This document shows positions 20,495 to 29,739 of a stretch of DNA of 64,000 nt, one piece after another; position 1 is the stretch's first letter, and the number at the start of each line of letters is the position of its first letter. Where the stretch lies: assembly GCF_001937195.1 (NCBI RefSeq), contig NZ_MSDO01000002.1, positions 62,001 to 126,000 of the forward strand, written 5' to 3'. The notes beneath the pieces were generated by a model that was given only the letters and a program-made list of their open reading frames with translations, did not search any database and had not been told where the DNA came from. The translations under genes and the position numbers were made by a program. This DNA is from Salinicola socius (lineage in GTDB: Bacteria; Pseudomonadota; Gammaproteobacteria; Pseudomonadales; Halomonadaceae).

Positions 20495-22017
20495 CTCTGG
20501 TCTGGCTGATACTGATCCCCTTCATTGGCGGGCTGCTGTGCTGGCAGGCCGAACGCTTCGGCGACCGTGCGCCACGCTGGATCGCGCTCGGGACCATGCT
20601 GCTCGAGCTGGTGATGGTGCTGGGGTTATGGGTCAGCAGCGATTTCAGCCTGCCGGCGCAAGGTGCCACCAACGCCTGGACGCTGGAGTGGCAGGCCGAC
20701 TGGATTCCGCGTTTCGGTATTCAGGTGCATCTGGCGATCGACGGGCTGTCGCTGTTGATGATCGCGCTGACGGGGCTGCTCGGCGCCATGGCCGTGGTCT
20801 GTTCGTGGAAGGAAATCGTACGCAGGGTCGGGTTCTTCCACCTCAACCTGCTGTGGATTCTCGGTGGCGTGGTCGGGGTCTTTCTCGCCATCGACCTGTT
20901 CCTGTTCTTCCTGTTCTGGGAAATGATGCTGGTACCGATGTATTTTCTGATCGCGCTATGGGGCCACAGCGGTTCCCAGGGCAGTTCGCGTATCGGCGCG
21001 GCGACCAAGTTCTTCATCTATACCCAGGCCAGCGGCCTTTTGATGCTGATCGCCATCCTGGGGCTGGTGTTCGCGCATCATGCCGCCACCGGCGACTACA
21101 CCTTCGCCTATGCGGATCTGCTGAATACACCGCTTTCCGAGACCACGGCCTGGTGGCTGATGCTGGGCTTTTTCGTGGCCTTTGCGGTCAAGCTTCCGGT
21201 CGTGCCGCTACACGGCTGGCTGCCGGATGCCCATGCCCAGGCACCGACCGCGGGTAGTGTCGATCTCGCCGGCATTCTGCTCAAGACGGCGGCGTACGGC
21301 ATGCTGCGCTTCGCGCTGCCGCTGTTTCCGGAAGCCTCCCAGGCCTTCGCGCCGGTGGCGATGACGCTAGGCCTGATCGGTATCTTCTACGGCGCGATCC
21401 TCGCCTGCGGTCAGCGTGATCTGAAACGCCTGATCGCCTACACCAGCATTTCCCATATGGGCTTCGTGCTGATCGGCATCTACGCCGGCACCGAACTGGC
21501 CCTGCAGGGCGTGGTGGCACTGATGGTGGCGCACGCGTTCTCTGCCGCCGGGCTGTTCATTCTTTCCGGCCAGCTCTACGAGCGCCTGCATACCCGCGAC
21601 ATGCGTCAGATGGGTGGGCTGTGGGGGCGTATCCGCGGTCTGCCGGGGTTCGCGCTGGTGTTCGTGGCGGCATCGTTGGGGCTGCCCGGCACTGCCAATT
21701 TCGTCGGCGAGTTCATGGTGATGTTCGGTGCGTTCGGCGTCGCACCCTGGGTGGTGGTTATCGCCAGTGCCGGTCTGATTCTGGCTGCCGTCTACTCGCT
21801 GTTCATCATGCAGCGCGTCTACTACGGTCCCCCCGCGGAGGAGACGCCATTGGCCGGACTGGATCGACGCGAGACGGTACTGCTGTTCGGTATCGTCGCG
21901 CTGGTGGTGTTCTTTGGTATCTATCCCCAGCCGCTGCTAGATACCTCCGCCGGCGCCATGCAGGTCGTGCAACACAGCGTTCAGCAAGCCGGAGCAATGA
22001 TGGGAGGTAGCCAATGA
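20491..22017 (+). CDS. nuoM: NADH-quinone oxidoreductase subunit M
   Basis: NuoM (508 residues) is the second antiporter-like pumping subunit, with about fourteen helices. Visible motifs are [19 protein letters not shown] with the essential Glu, [21 protein letters not shown] with the Lys, and [13 protein letters not shown]. Its own ribosome site is weak, so coupling to the upstream frame is plausible. It overlaps nuoN by 4 bp. Confidence 0.97.
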   Translation: MTLVWLILIPFIGGLLCWQAERFGDRAPRWIALGTMLLELVMVLGLWVSSDFSLPAQGATNAWTLEWQADWIPRFGIQVHLAIDGLSLLMIALTGLLGAMAVVCSWKEIVRRVGFFHLNLLWILGGVVGVFLAIDLFLFFLFWEMMLVPMYFLIALWGHSGSQGSSRIGAATKFFIYTQASGLLMLIAILGLVFAHHAATGDYTFAYADLLNTPLSETTAWWLMLGFFVAFAVKLPVVPLHGWLPDAHAQAPTAGSVDLAGILLKTAAYGMLRFALPLFPEASQAFAPVAMTLGLIGIFYGAILACGQRDLKRLIAYTSISHMGFVLIGIYAGTELALQGVVALMVAHAFSAAGLFILSGQLYERLHTRDMRQMGGLWGRIRGLPGFALVFVAASLGLPGTANFVGEFMVMFGAFGVAPWVVVIASAGLILAAVYSLFIMQRVYYGPPAEETPLAGLDRRETVLLFGIVALVVFFGIYPQPLLDTSAGAMQVVQHSVQQAGAMMGGSQ

Positions 22018-23474
22018 GTCATGCCGCCATGATGGCATTGATGGCCATTTCCCCGCTGATTCTGGTCTGCCTGACCGTAATCGTGGTGATGCTGTCGATC
22101 GCCTGGAAGCGCAATCATACGCTGAACGCGATTGTCACCGCCGTCGGGCTGAACGTTGCGCTGCTGGCGCTGCTGTTCGGCTGGAGCCTGGGACCGGTCG
22201 ACGTCACCTCGGTGCTGGTGGTCGATGATCTGTCACGCTTCGGGGCCGTGCTGGTGCTGATGTCGACGCTGGCCTGCGTCACTCTGGCCCACCACTATCT
22301 GGAAGGTTACGAGGGCCCGCGTGACGAGTTCTATCTGCTGCTGCTGAGCGCTGCCGCGGGCGGGCTGGTACTGGTCTCGGCGCGACACATGACGACGCTG
22401 TTCTTCGGTATCGAGCTGCTGTCGATGCCACTGTTCGGGATGCTCGCCTACACCTTCCGGGACCGAGGCGCGCTGGAAAGCGGCATCAAGTACATGGTGC
22501 TGTCGGCAGCGGCGACCGCGTTCCTGCTCTTCGGCATGGCGCTGCTCTACGCGGTCACCGGCACCCTGGATTTTGCCGAACTCGGTGAAGCGCTATCGGT
22601 CAGCGGCAACGACCCCTGGCTGCTGGCCGGCGCGGGCATGCTGCTGGTAGGACTGGCATTCAAGCTCTCCATCGTGCCATTTCACCTCTGGACACCGGAC
22701 GTTTACCAGGGTGGACCGGGGCCGGCGACGACGTTCCTGGCCACTGCCAGCAAGGTGGCAGTGTTCCTGGTGCTGTTGCGGCTTTTCCAGTCGACGCTGG
22801 CCTTCCACGAGAACTGGTGGCACGACCTGCTTGCGGTGATTGCCGTGATCACCATGCTGGTGGGGAACCTGCTGGCGCTGACGCAGAACGATCTCAAGCG
22901 TCTGCTGGGCTACTCGTCGATTGCCCACTTCGGCTACCTGCTGGTAGCGCTGGTGGTCAACGAGGGGCTGGCGGTGGAGACGGTCGGGGTCTATCTGGTC
23001 ACCTACGTGCTGACCACGCTGGGCGCTTTCGGTGTCGTCACCCTGGTGTCGAGCCCCTACGTCGCCACTGGCGGCACGGCGGATGCCAGCCCGTTGCACC
23101 ACTATCGCGGCCTGTTCTGGCGCCGGCCCTATCTCACTGCGGTGATGACGGTATCGATGCTGTCGCTGGCGGGGATTCCGTTCACGGCCGGTTTCATCGG
23201 CAAGTTCTACATCATCGCGGTAGGTGTCGAAGCCCATCGCTGGTGGCTGGTCGGCAGCGTGGTGGTCGGCAGTGCCATCGGGCTCTACTACTATCTGCGG
23301 GTGATGGTGACACTATTCCTGCACGAACCGGGCATGCAGCGTCGGGATGCGAGACACGACTGGGCCGAGCGTGCCGGCGGCATGGTGGTGCTGGGCGTGG
23401 CCACGCTGATCATCCTGCTGGGGCTCTACCCGACGCCGATGATCGACTGGGTCAGCTGGGTAGCCGGGTCATGA
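22014..23474 (+). CDS. nuoN: NADH-quinone oxidoreductase subunit N
   Basis: NuoN (486 residues) is the third antiporter-like subunit, placed next to NuoK in the complex. Motifs include FFGIELLSMPLFGMLAYTF, LAFKLSIVPFHLWTPDVYQGGP and NDLKRLLGYSSIAHFGYLL. It ends the operon, and a strong terminator lies 38 bp after its stop. Confidence 0.97.
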   Translation: MSHAAMMALMAISPLILVCLTVIVVMLSIAWKRNHTLNAIVTAVGLNVALLALLFGWSLGPVDVTSVLVVDDLSRFGAVLVLMSTLACVTLAHHYLEGYEGPRDEFYLLLLSAAAGGLVLVSARHMTTLFFGIELLSMPLFGMLAYTFRDRGALESGIKYMVLSAAATAFLLFGMALLYAVTGTLDFAELGEALSVSGNDPWLLAGAGMLLVGLAFKLSIVPFHLWTPDVYQGGPGPATTFLATASKVAVFLVLLRLFQSTLAFHENWWHDLLAVIAVITMLVGNLLALTQNDLKRLLGYSSIAHFGYLLVALVVNEGLAVETVGVYLVTYVLTTLGAFGVVTLVSSPYVATGGTADASPLHHYRGLFWRRPYLTAVMTVSMLSLAGIPFTAGFIGKFYIIAVGVEAHRWWLVGSVVVGSAIGLYYYLRVMVTLFLHEPGMQRRDARHDWAERAGGMVVLGVATLIILLGLYPTPMIDWVSWVAGS

Positions 23475-23512
23475 CGGCCGTTCAGTGAAGATGACAAACG
23501 CTCGATGACAGA

Positions 23513-23536
23513 AGCGCCTCCTCGGAGGCGCTTTTT
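23513..23536 (+). terminator. Rho-independent terminator of the nuo operon
   Basis: AGCGCCTCC and GGAGGCGCT form a 9-bp GC-rich stem followed directly by TTTT. Confidence 0.9.
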
Positions 23537-23592
23537 GCATACGTGAGCTGTGTAGTCCGAGCGCATCGGGTCGAATCACGCTGTCGGGACAA

Positions 23593-24414
23593 TCAGGAAT
23601 CCGCGCCACGCTGGGCGCTGAGCCCGATACTGCGACGGCAGGCACCCGGTAGGTGGATATCGACGGCGATGGGGAGATGGTCCGAGAACATCGCCTCCAG
23701 CACGCGCGGCTGTTCGGCCTTCAACGACGACGACAGCAGGATATGATCCAGCGCCCGGCGGGGTTGCCAGGCGGGATAGCTGAGCTGCGGCTTGAGCGGA
23801 TTGAGATCCAGCGCGCGGCAGAAGCGCGGATGCGCCAGCAGTTGCTCCGGGGTGCAGTTGAGATCGCCCATGACCACTACGTGATGCAGCGGCTGGATGA
23901 TCTCGCCCAGGTAGTCGAGCTGACGCAGCCGGCCGCGCTGGCTGAGCGCCAGGTGTGCGACGAAGACGTGCAGCGCGTCCGGGCCTTCTCCGTAGCGAGC
24001 GTGAATCGCGCCGCGGCCGCGCATGCCCGGCAGTCGATGCTCGTCGACCCGGTTGGGGGCGAGACGCGATAGCAGACCATTGCTGTGCTGAGCGACGCGG
24101 CCCAGATTGCGGTTGAGCTGCTGGAAATGAAAATCGAAGGCCGATCGGTTGGCGAGATATTCGACCTGATTGACGTGATTGGAGCGAAAGCTGCCACCGT
24201 CGACCTCCTGGAGTCCGACGATATCGTAGGCCGATAGCGTGCTGGCCACGATATCCAGGCGCGAACTGCGCTTGGGGTGGGGCAGCAGATGTTGCCAGCT
24301 TCTCGTGAAATAGTGGTGATAGGCCGACGTATGAATGCCGACCTGCAGATTGCAGGTCAGCAGTTTCAGCGTCGGCGAAATCTCGCTGGCAGGGGTCGAG
24401 GCGGCTAGAGACAT
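23593..24414 (-). CDS. Endonuclease/exonuclease/phosphatase (EEP) family hydrolase
   Basis: The 273-residue protein has the EEP (DNase I-like) metal-dependent phosphodiesterase core: TCNLQ (Asn), GLQEVD (metal-binding Glu), VAHLAL (His), GDLNC (Asp and Asn), LDHILLS and SDHLPI (Asp-His). No signal peptide is evident. The substrate (nucleic acid, phospholipid or other phosphodiester) is unknown. It starts 4 bp after dsbA ends on the same strand, so the two form an operon. Confidence 0.88.
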   Translation of the reverse strand: MSLAASTPASEISPTLKLLTCNLQVGIHTSAYHHYFTRSWQHLLPHPKRSSRLDIVASTLSAYDIVGLQEVDGGSFRSNHVNQVEYLANRSAFDFHFQQLNRNLGRVAQHSNGLLSRLAPNRVDEHRLPGMRGRGAIHARYGEGPDALHVFVAHLALSQRGRLRQLDYLGEIIQPLHHVVVMGDLNCTPEQLLAHPRFCRALDLNPLKPQLSYPAWQPRRALDHILLSSSLKAEQPRVLEAMFSDHLPIAVDIHLPGACRRSIGLSAQRGADS

Positions 24415-24418
24415 GGCG

Positions 24419-25057
24419 TCACTCGCTCTCGGTGCGTTCCTCGCGGACCTTCTCGATCAAGGCGCTGGCGATCTTCGGCATGTTTTCCAGCGAGCCGGCG
24501 GAGTTGGGCGTGACGACATAACGGCCATCGACGATCAGATCCGGAACGCCCATCAGCTTATAGCCACGCATCTTGGCCGAAGCCTGCTGGATCTCGCTTT
24601 TGACGCCAAAGGAGTCGAGCGCCTTGAGCGCTTCGTCCTTGCTGACGCCGTAGCTGGTGAAGAACTCGGCGATCTCGTCCTTGTCGGTCAGACGCTTGCC
24701 TCCCTTATGGATGGCATCCATGAAGTCCTGGCGCATCTCATCCTCGATCCCCAGTTGGCGGGCAGCGTAGAACGCCGTGGCATGCTGCTCCCAGACCTTG
24801 CCCAGCGGGGCCGCCATGCGATCGAAGGTGACGTCGTCCGGAAGCTGATCGACCCACTCGTTGAGCGGCTTTTCCAGCGCGTAGCAGTGAGGGCAGCCGT
24901 ACCAGAACACTTCGGTGACTTCGATCTGGTCTGCGGGAACGTCGGTCTTCATCGGCTCGTCGACGACTTGATAGTCCTGACCTTCGACGATATCCGCCGC
25001 CATCACTGCGCCCGAGAACGTCAGCCCGGCCAATAGCGCCACAAAAGACTTGATCAT
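24419..25057 (-). CDS. dsbA: Periplasmic thiol:disulfide oxidoreductase DsbA
   Basis: DsbA introduces disulfides into exported proteins. The 212-residue precursor has a signal peptide ending near VMAA (18-21), a thioredoxin fold with the active site Cys55-Pro-His-Cys58, and the cis-Pro loop Val171-Pro172. AGGAG precedes the ATG. A 7-bp inverted repeat (AACCGTC 25146-25152, GACGGTT 25165-25171) lies about 90-115 bp upstream, of unknown role. The EEP hydrolase gene follows in the same transcript. Confidence 0.95.
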   Translation of the reverse strand: MIKSFVALLAGLTFSGAVMAADIVEGQDYQVVDEPMKTDVPADQIEVTEVFWYGCPHCYALEKPLNEWVDQLPDDVTFDRMAAPLGKVWEQHATAFYAARQLGIEDEMRQDFMDAIHKGGKRLTDKDEIAEFFTSYGVSKDEALKALDSFGVKSEIQQASAKMRGYKLMGVPDLIVDGRYVVTPNSAGSLENMPKIASALIEKVREERTESE

Positions 25058-25498
25058 GCGTTACTGCTCCTGAATGTATGTCGAAAATCTTGTTGGTGAA
25101 ATCGAGTTCGATGGAACCATCGTAAGATGACACCTTGCCTGATGAAACCGTCATTCGAGGAAACGACGGTTCCGAAAACGAAGGCCCTATGAATCGGCGC
25201 CCGGTAGGGGTACGGGTATTGGAGCCGCGAAAAGCGCCGAGGTTCCCTTGCTAGCCTGCTACCGACCGGTTTCCGTTAGCCTGACAGAAATGGCCGGAAA
25301 AGCGTAGGGTGCCAATCGCTCGTCTTCGGGAGCGAAAACATCGGCGCTCGTCTTCGGGAGCGAAAACATCGGCGCTCGTCTTCGGGAGCGAGAACATCGG
25401 CGCTGGCGGTCGAGCGCGTTACACGCCCGCGCTCATCCGACGCGGAGCACGCGTGCTACACTGCGCGGCGCTACCGTCTCAAGATAATCGAGCCTGCC
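25058..25498. other. 441-bp intergenic region dsbA/engB with a tandem repeat
   Basis: This divergent region holds the dsbA leader, a small inverted repeat (25146-25171) and three 28-bp direct repeats (25317-25400). I see no gene. Confidence 0.6.
25317..25400. repeat. Three head-to-tail 28-bp repeats upstream of engB
   Basis: Units at 25317-25344, 25345-25372 and 25373-25400 are identical except for one A-to-G change in the third. Each contains CGCTC-GTCTTCGG-GAGCG, a 5-bp stem with an 8-base loop. There are no spacers between units, so it is not a CRISPR. It ends 98 bp before the engB start and could be a multi-hairpin leader or a variable-number repeat. Confidence 0.9.
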
Positions 25499-26116
25499 AT
25501 GACTGCCACTCCCGAGCGCCGTAACTACCAGACGGCGAGCTTTCTGATCAGCGCCCCGACGCTGGCCAAATGCCCGCTGGATCAGGGCGTCGAGGTTGCC
25601 TTCGCCGGGCGCTCCAACGCCGGCAAATCCAGCGCCATCAACGCGCTGACCCAGCAGCGGGCGCTGGCGCGAACCTCGAAGACACCGGGGCGGACCCAGT
25701 TGATCAACTTCTTCACGCTGCAGAACGACGATCAGCTGCGGCTCGTCGATCTGCCCGGCTATGGCTATGCCAAGGTGCCGGAGGCGATGAAGAAGGAGTG
25801 GCAGGCGCATCTTGCCGACTACCTGCATCGCCGGCGCTCGCTGGCCGGGCTGATCCTGCTGATGGACGTGCGGCATCCGCTCAGTGATTTCGATATCCAG
25901 CTGCTGGAGATGGCGGATGATCGCGAGCTACCGGTGCACATTTTGCTGACCAAGGCCGACAAGCTGAAGCAAGGGCCGGCCAAGGCCTCGCTGCAGCAGG
26001 TCAAGCAGCGCCTCGCCGAATGGGAGGACCTGGTCAGCGTGCAGCTGTTCTCCTCGCTGAAGCGCCAGGGGCTGGATCAGGCTTATTCCGTGATGGATAG
26101 GTGGTTGGCCCGTTGA
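25499..26116 (+). CDS. engB: Ribosome biogenesis GTP-binding protein EngB (YihA/YsxC)
   Basis: EngB is an essential GTPase for late 50S subunit assembly. The 205-residue protein shows G1 GRSNAGKSS (37-45), the switch region with TPGRTQ, G3 DLPGYG (84-89), G4 TKAD (151-154) and a G5-like SSLKRQG near the C-terminus. It is transcribed alone, from a region with the 28-bp repeats. Confidence 0.96.
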   Translation: MTATPERRNYQTASFLISAPTLAKCPLDQGVEVAFAGRSNAGKSSAINALTQQRALARTSKTPGRTQLINFFTLQNDDQLRLVDLPGYGYAKVPEAMKKEWQAHLADYLHRRRSLAGLILLMDVRHPLSDFDIQLLEMADDRELPVHILLTKADKLKQGPAKASLQQVKQRLAEWEDLVSVQLFSSLKRQGLDQAYSVMDRWLAR

Positions 26117-26452
26117 AGTTCCCTCGGGTTAGCGACTCATTTGAGTTTCCCGCTTACCACTGACCGAGCACTGGCCTCCCTTTTGCTCGTTGATGCGAGG
26201 GGCAGGCCCCTCGCGCTCCCCTTTTTGACGCCCAGGGCGGCGAAACCCTTCGCGCGCCATCGCTGAGCTCGGGTCGGCGCGAAAGGGCATCCTGCCCAAC
26301 GCACCTCTTGCATCATCCATGATGCAAGACCCGGCTCATCGACTCCGCGCGTAGCGCCGCCCTGAACAGGCGTCGAATGGTGGCCAATTCCAGCAATGTC
26401 GTGAGTCAGGTGCCGTTGGTCCCGTCGTCGGGGAGGCTCTGGGAAGCCGCTA
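26117..26452. other. 336-bp gene-free region between engB and the HAD phosphatase
   Basis: The two genes converge here. Two strong palindromes are present: GCGAGGGG-CAGG-CCCCTCGC (26195-26214), with a T-tract at 26222-26226, and a perfect 10-bp stem CTTGCATCAT-CC-ATGATGCAAG (26307-26328). Short frames on the minus strand (for example 26137-26481 and 26129-26320) have no ribosome sites and look non-coding. The segment may be a degraded mobile or repeat element. Confidence 0.5.
26195..26226 (+). terminator. Possible terminator after engB
   Basis: An 8-bp perfect GC stem with a CAGG loop is followed, after about seven bases, by CTTTTT. The gap between stem and T-tract is larger than in standard terminators, so the role is tentative. 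Confidence 0.4.
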
Positions 26453-27187
26453 TCAGCGCGTTTGTTCGTCCAGCCGGGCAACGACCTCCGGCAACTCCCT
26501 CACATGCGTCACGCGATGCACTCGCGGCGGCAGTTCGCGTTCGCCCTCGTCCTTGGCGTCGATCCACACCGCATGCATGCCGAGACGCTGAGCCGCCATC
26601 ACGTCCTCCTCCCAGTTGTCGCCCACGTGCAGGGCGCGATAGGGCTGCGTGCCGAGTTGGGCCACGGCCGACAGGAACGGACGCGGGTCCGGCTTCGAGG
26701 CGTGCATTTCGCCGGCGAGAATGATCACGTCGAAATGGTGATCCAGCGACAGACGGCGCACGTCGACGTTGCCGTTGGTGATGATGCCGAGGCGGTAGCG
26801 CCGTGCCCAGGCGTCGAACATCGGGACCACTTCGGGATAGAGCGCGACCTCATGGCGCAGCGCCATGAACTGCTCGAAGCCGGCGGCCGCCCACTGCGCC
26901 GCTTCGTCGGAAGAGAGGCCATGTTCGGTCAGCAGTTCGCGCATGGCGCGCTCGCGAATCCAGCTGTGATCGCCGCGGCTGAGCGGAAAGCGCGCCATCA
27001 GCGATGCGCGGATGGACTGATAGGCTTCCAGCGGAAAGGCCTCGGCCAGCGGCGTTGCGTCGGCCCCACGATGGGCGTCGATCTGCTCGGCGAGCCACTG
27101 ATAGTGCGTGGGCTCGGCGTGTGCCATGACCGGGCCGTTGTGCCACAGCGTGTCGTCGAGATCGAAGGTGATGGCGTCCAGCGGCAT
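26453..27187 (-). CDS. yigB: HAD-family hydrolase, YigB-like phosphatase
   Basis: The 244-residue protein is a haloacid dehalogenase-type phosphatase. Motif I is DLDDTL (8-13), motif II TNGN, motif III Lys in SKPDPR and motif IV GDNWEED. It follows xerC exactly as yigB does in Escherichia, where YigB dephosphorylates FMN and related substrates. That activity is inferred by synteny. I place the start at the ATG giving MPLDAITFD; upstream in-frame ATGs extend into xerC. Confidence 0.85.
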   Translation of the reverse strand: MPLDAITFDLDDTLWHNGPVMAHAEPTHYQWLAEQIDAHRGADATPLAEAFPLEAYQSIRASLMARFPLSRGDHSWIRERAMRELLTEHGLSSDEAAQWAAAGFEQFMALRHEVALYPEVVPMFDAWARRYRLGIITNGNVDVRRLSLDHHFDVIILAGEMHASKPDPRPFLSAVAQLGTQPYRALHVGDNWEEDVMAAQRLGMHAVWIDAKDEGERELPPRVHRVTHVRELPEVVARLDEQTR

Positions 27188-27198
27188 GATGGATGATC

Positions 27199-28113
27199 CT
27201 AGGGGTTGTCTGAACTCTCGCTGGCGGGCGAAGCCGGCTTGCGTCGCGCGCGGGGATGAGCCTGATCGTAGACCTCGGCGAGCTGCTGCCAATCCAGGCG
27301 GGTGTAGATCTGCGTGGTTGAGAGATTGGCATGGCCCAGCAGTTCCTGTACCGCGCGCAGATCCTGACTGGACTCCAGCAGATGGCTGGCGAACGAGTGG
27401 CGCAGGCGGTGAGGATGAAGATGCTCCGGCAGACCCCGCTTGCGCGCGGTCTCGGCCAGCCGGCTCTGGATCGACCGATGGCCCAGGCGCCCGCCGTGCT
27501 GGGCGACGAACAGCGCCGTCTCGCTCTCTCCCGCCAGGGTGCTGCGAAATCCGAGCCAAGCCTGGATGGCCTGGCCGGCGCGTTGGCCCAAAGGTACCTG
27601 GCGCGGTTTGCCGCCCTTGCCCACGACCCGCACGTGACGCTGGTCGAGGCTGGCGAGGTCGAGCGCCGCCAGCTCCGCCAGACGCAGACCGCAGGAGTAG
27701 AAGAGTTCCAGCATGGCCTGGTCGCGAAAGTCCAGGGGATCGCCGTCGTGGGGCGTGTCCAGAAAATGACCGAGCAGGTCGACATCCACCGGGCTGGGGA
27801 GGTGGCGCGGCTGACGGGGCGCCTGTGTCAACTGTACCGGGTTGTGATCCAGCTCGCCTCGATGGACCAGCTCATCGGCGAAACGGGACAGCGCGGCGCG
27901 ACGTCTTGCCAGCGTTCTCGGGGCCATGCCGCGGGCTCGCTCGTGAGCCAGATAGCGCCGCAGCAGGGTGACGTCCAGCTGGCGCCAGGCGCGCACGTCC
28001 TGGGTTTCGAGATAGGCGATCACGCCATGGATATCGCGGCGATAGGCGTCCACCGTTGCCGGGCTGGCGCGCTGCGCCAGTCGCTTCAGAAAGGCATCAA
28101 CCGCGGCCTGCAT
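27199..28113 (-). CDS. xerC: Tyrosine recombinase XerC
   Basis: XerC with XerD resolves chromosome dimers at dif. The 304-residue protein has an N-terminal SAM-like core-binding domain (1-95) and the catalytic domain with Arg144, Lys166, His235-x-x-Arg238, His261 and Tyr270. The start at 28113 overlaps DUF484 by 17 bp. Its place after dapF and DUF484 matches the classic dapF-yigA-xerC-yigB cluster, which separates it from phage integrases. Confidence 0.95.
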   Translation of the reverse strand: MQAAVDAFLKRLAQRASPATVDAYRRDIHGVIAYLETQDVRAWRQLDVTLLRRYLAHERARGMAPRTLARRRAALSRFADELVHRGELDHNPVQLTQAPRQPRHLPSPVDVDLLGHFLDTPHDGDPLDFRDQAMLELFYSCGLRLAELAALDLASLDQRHVRVVGKGGKPRQVPLGQRAGQAIQAWLGFRSTLAGESETALFVAQHGGRLGHRSIQSRLAETARKRGLPEHLHPHRLRHSFASHLLESSQDLRAVQELLGHANLSTTQIYTRLDWQQLAEVYDQAHPRARRKPASPASESSDNP

Positions 28114-28837
28114 GGGTGACCTCGGTACGCCGCAACAGCCGGCTGACCACCTCGCCCAGATACTCGGTGAAGAGCGTATCCAGGGTCGCCCTGAAATGTT
28201 CGCCATCGTGGCTGGCCAGGAGCAGAAAGCCCAGTGACTCGCCCTGGGTCAACCGGGTGATCGCGCAGGATCCGGATTCCCGCGGAGGGGTGCAATGCGG
28301 TAACAGGGCCTCCCAATCCTCGCGGTTCAGTGTGGTGCAGCGACTGGTCTGTTCATTGAGCAGCAGTTCCAGCCGTCGGCGTGCATCGTCGGTCAAGGCG
28401 AAGCGCGGTGGCTGCCAGGCGTTGGTGTCATGGGGGGTGGCATGGCAGGCGGGCGGGGCGTCCAGCCACAGACCGATGCCCTGGGTGCGAAAGCGTTCGG
28501 CCAGCTGCGTCGACAGGGCTTCGGCCAGGGCATCGGCGCTCTCGGCCTCAATCAGGCCGAGAACCAGCTCGCGGGTTCGGCGATACTGGGCTTCGTTGTA
28601 GCGCGCCGACTCGAGCAGATTCTCGAGCCGCCATTCGGCATCCTCGGCCCGATGGCGCAGGTCGTGGACCAGCCGCTCGAGCAACGAGACAGCGCCGGGG
28701 ATGTGTGGGTGCGGCACCTTGAGTTGTTGTAACAGCCCCTCCCGACCAACGAAGAAGTCGGTGTGCTGTGCCAGCCACTCGGCGACCCGATCGGGGTCCA
28801 GAGTCTGGCGGGGCTCGGGGGCCTGGGCGCGTGACAT
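28097..28837 (-). CDS. DUF484 family protein (YigA-like)
   Basis: The 246-residue protein has an N-terminal helix pair (RVAEWLAQHTDFF), a coiled segment and a C-terminal GAF-like fold, as in DUF484/YigA. Its biochemical function is unknown. AGGAG lies 8 bp before the ATG. It sits between dapF and xerC and overlaps xerC, an order conserved in many gammaproteobacteria. Confidence 0.88.
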   Translation of the reverse strand: MSRAQAPEPRQTLDPDRVAEWLAQHTDFFVGREGLLQQLKVPHPHIPGAVSLLERLVHDLRHRAEDAEWRLENLLESARYNEAQYRRTRELVLGLIEAESADALAEALSTQLAERFRTQGIGLWLDAPPACHATPHDTNAWQPPRFALTDDARRRLELLLNEQTSRCTTLNREDWEALLPHCTPPRESGSCAITRLTQGESLGFLLLASHDGEHFRATLDTLFTEYLGEVVSRLLRRTEVTHAGRG

Positions 28838-28905
28838 GCGTTGTTCTCCTGTGAATCCCTGACGAGGCGGCAGTCTGTCCCGCCGACTCTTTTTGTTAGG
28901 CTTTC

Positions 28906-29739
28906 CTAATTCAAGGCAATGCGTCCCTCGAAGACACGTTCGGCGGGCCCGGTCATGAACATCGCCGCCTCCGTCCCTGCCCATTCCAGAGTCAGCCTGC
29001 CGCCCCGCAGTTCCACCTCGACGGGGCTTTGCAGCAACCCCCGGCGAATGCCGCAGGCCACCGCCGCGCAGGCGCCGGTGCCGCAGGCCAGCGTTTCCCC
29101 GACGCCACGCTCGTAGACCCGCAGGCGGATCGCGTGGGGAGAGTCGATCTGCATGAAGCCGACATTGGCCTGGCGGGGGAAGCTGGGGTGTCGCTGCAGA
29201 CTGGGTCCCAGGTCGTCGACCGGGGCGCTATCGACATCGTCGACCTGCAGCACGGCATGGGGATTGCCCATCGAGACGACGCTGAGCGCGACGCGCTGGT
29301 TGCCGATCTCGAGGTGATGCAGGAGCTCGTCGCTATCGGCCACGAACGGCACGTCCGCCGGCGCAAAGCGGGGCGTGCCCATGTCGACGCGGACTCGGCC
29401 GTCGTCGTCGACCCTCAGCGTCAACGGCCCACCCAGGGTCTCGACCTTGAATTCACGCTTGTGGGTCAAGCGTTGGTCGATGACGAAGCGGGCGAAACAG
29501 CGTGCACCGTTGCCGCAGTTTTCCACCTCGCCGCCGTCGGCGTTGAAGATCCGGTAGCGGAAATCCATGTCCGGCTTGCGCGGCGGTTCCACCAGCAACA
29601 GCTGGTCGAAACCGATGCCGAAGGGGCGATCGGCCAGCTGGCGGATCTGCTCGTCGCGCAGGTAGGCGCGCTGACTGATCAGATCGACCACCATGAAGTC
29701 GTTGCCCAGGCCGTGCATCTTGGTGAAATTCAACAGCAT
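28906..29739 (-). CDS. dapF: Diaminopimelate epimerase
   Basis: DapF converts LL-diaminopimelate to the meso form used for lysine and peptidoglycan. The 277-residue cofactor-free epimerase shows two catalytic cysteines, Cys75 (NCGNGA) and Cys219 (ACGTGA), and the MHGLGNDF start motif. The ATG shares one base with the lysA stop (TGATG), and GGAGGAAGG precedes it. It therefore works directly with the adjacent LysA. Confidence 0.96.
   Translation of the reverse strand: MLLNFTKMHGLGNDFMVVDLISQRAYLRDEQIRQLADRPFGIGFDQLLLVEPPRKPDMDFRYRIFNADGGEVENCGNGARCFARFVIDQRLTHKREFKVETLGGPLTLRVDDDGRVRVDMGTPRFAPADVPFVADSDELLHHLEIGNQRVALSVVSMGNPHAVLQVDDVDSAPVDDLGPSLQRHPSFPRQANVGFMQIDSPHAIRLRVYERGVGETLACGTGACAAVACGIRRGLLQSPVEVELRGGRLTLEWAGTEAAMFMTGPAERVFEGRIALN

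Noticed and set aside
25317-25400. CRISPR array
   Set aside because: The 28-bp repeats are directly adjacent with no spacers and no cas genes are near.
27199-28113. Phage or integron integrase
   Set aside because: The tyrosine recombinase sits in the conserved dapF-DUF484-xerC-yigB order, so it is the housekeeping XerC.
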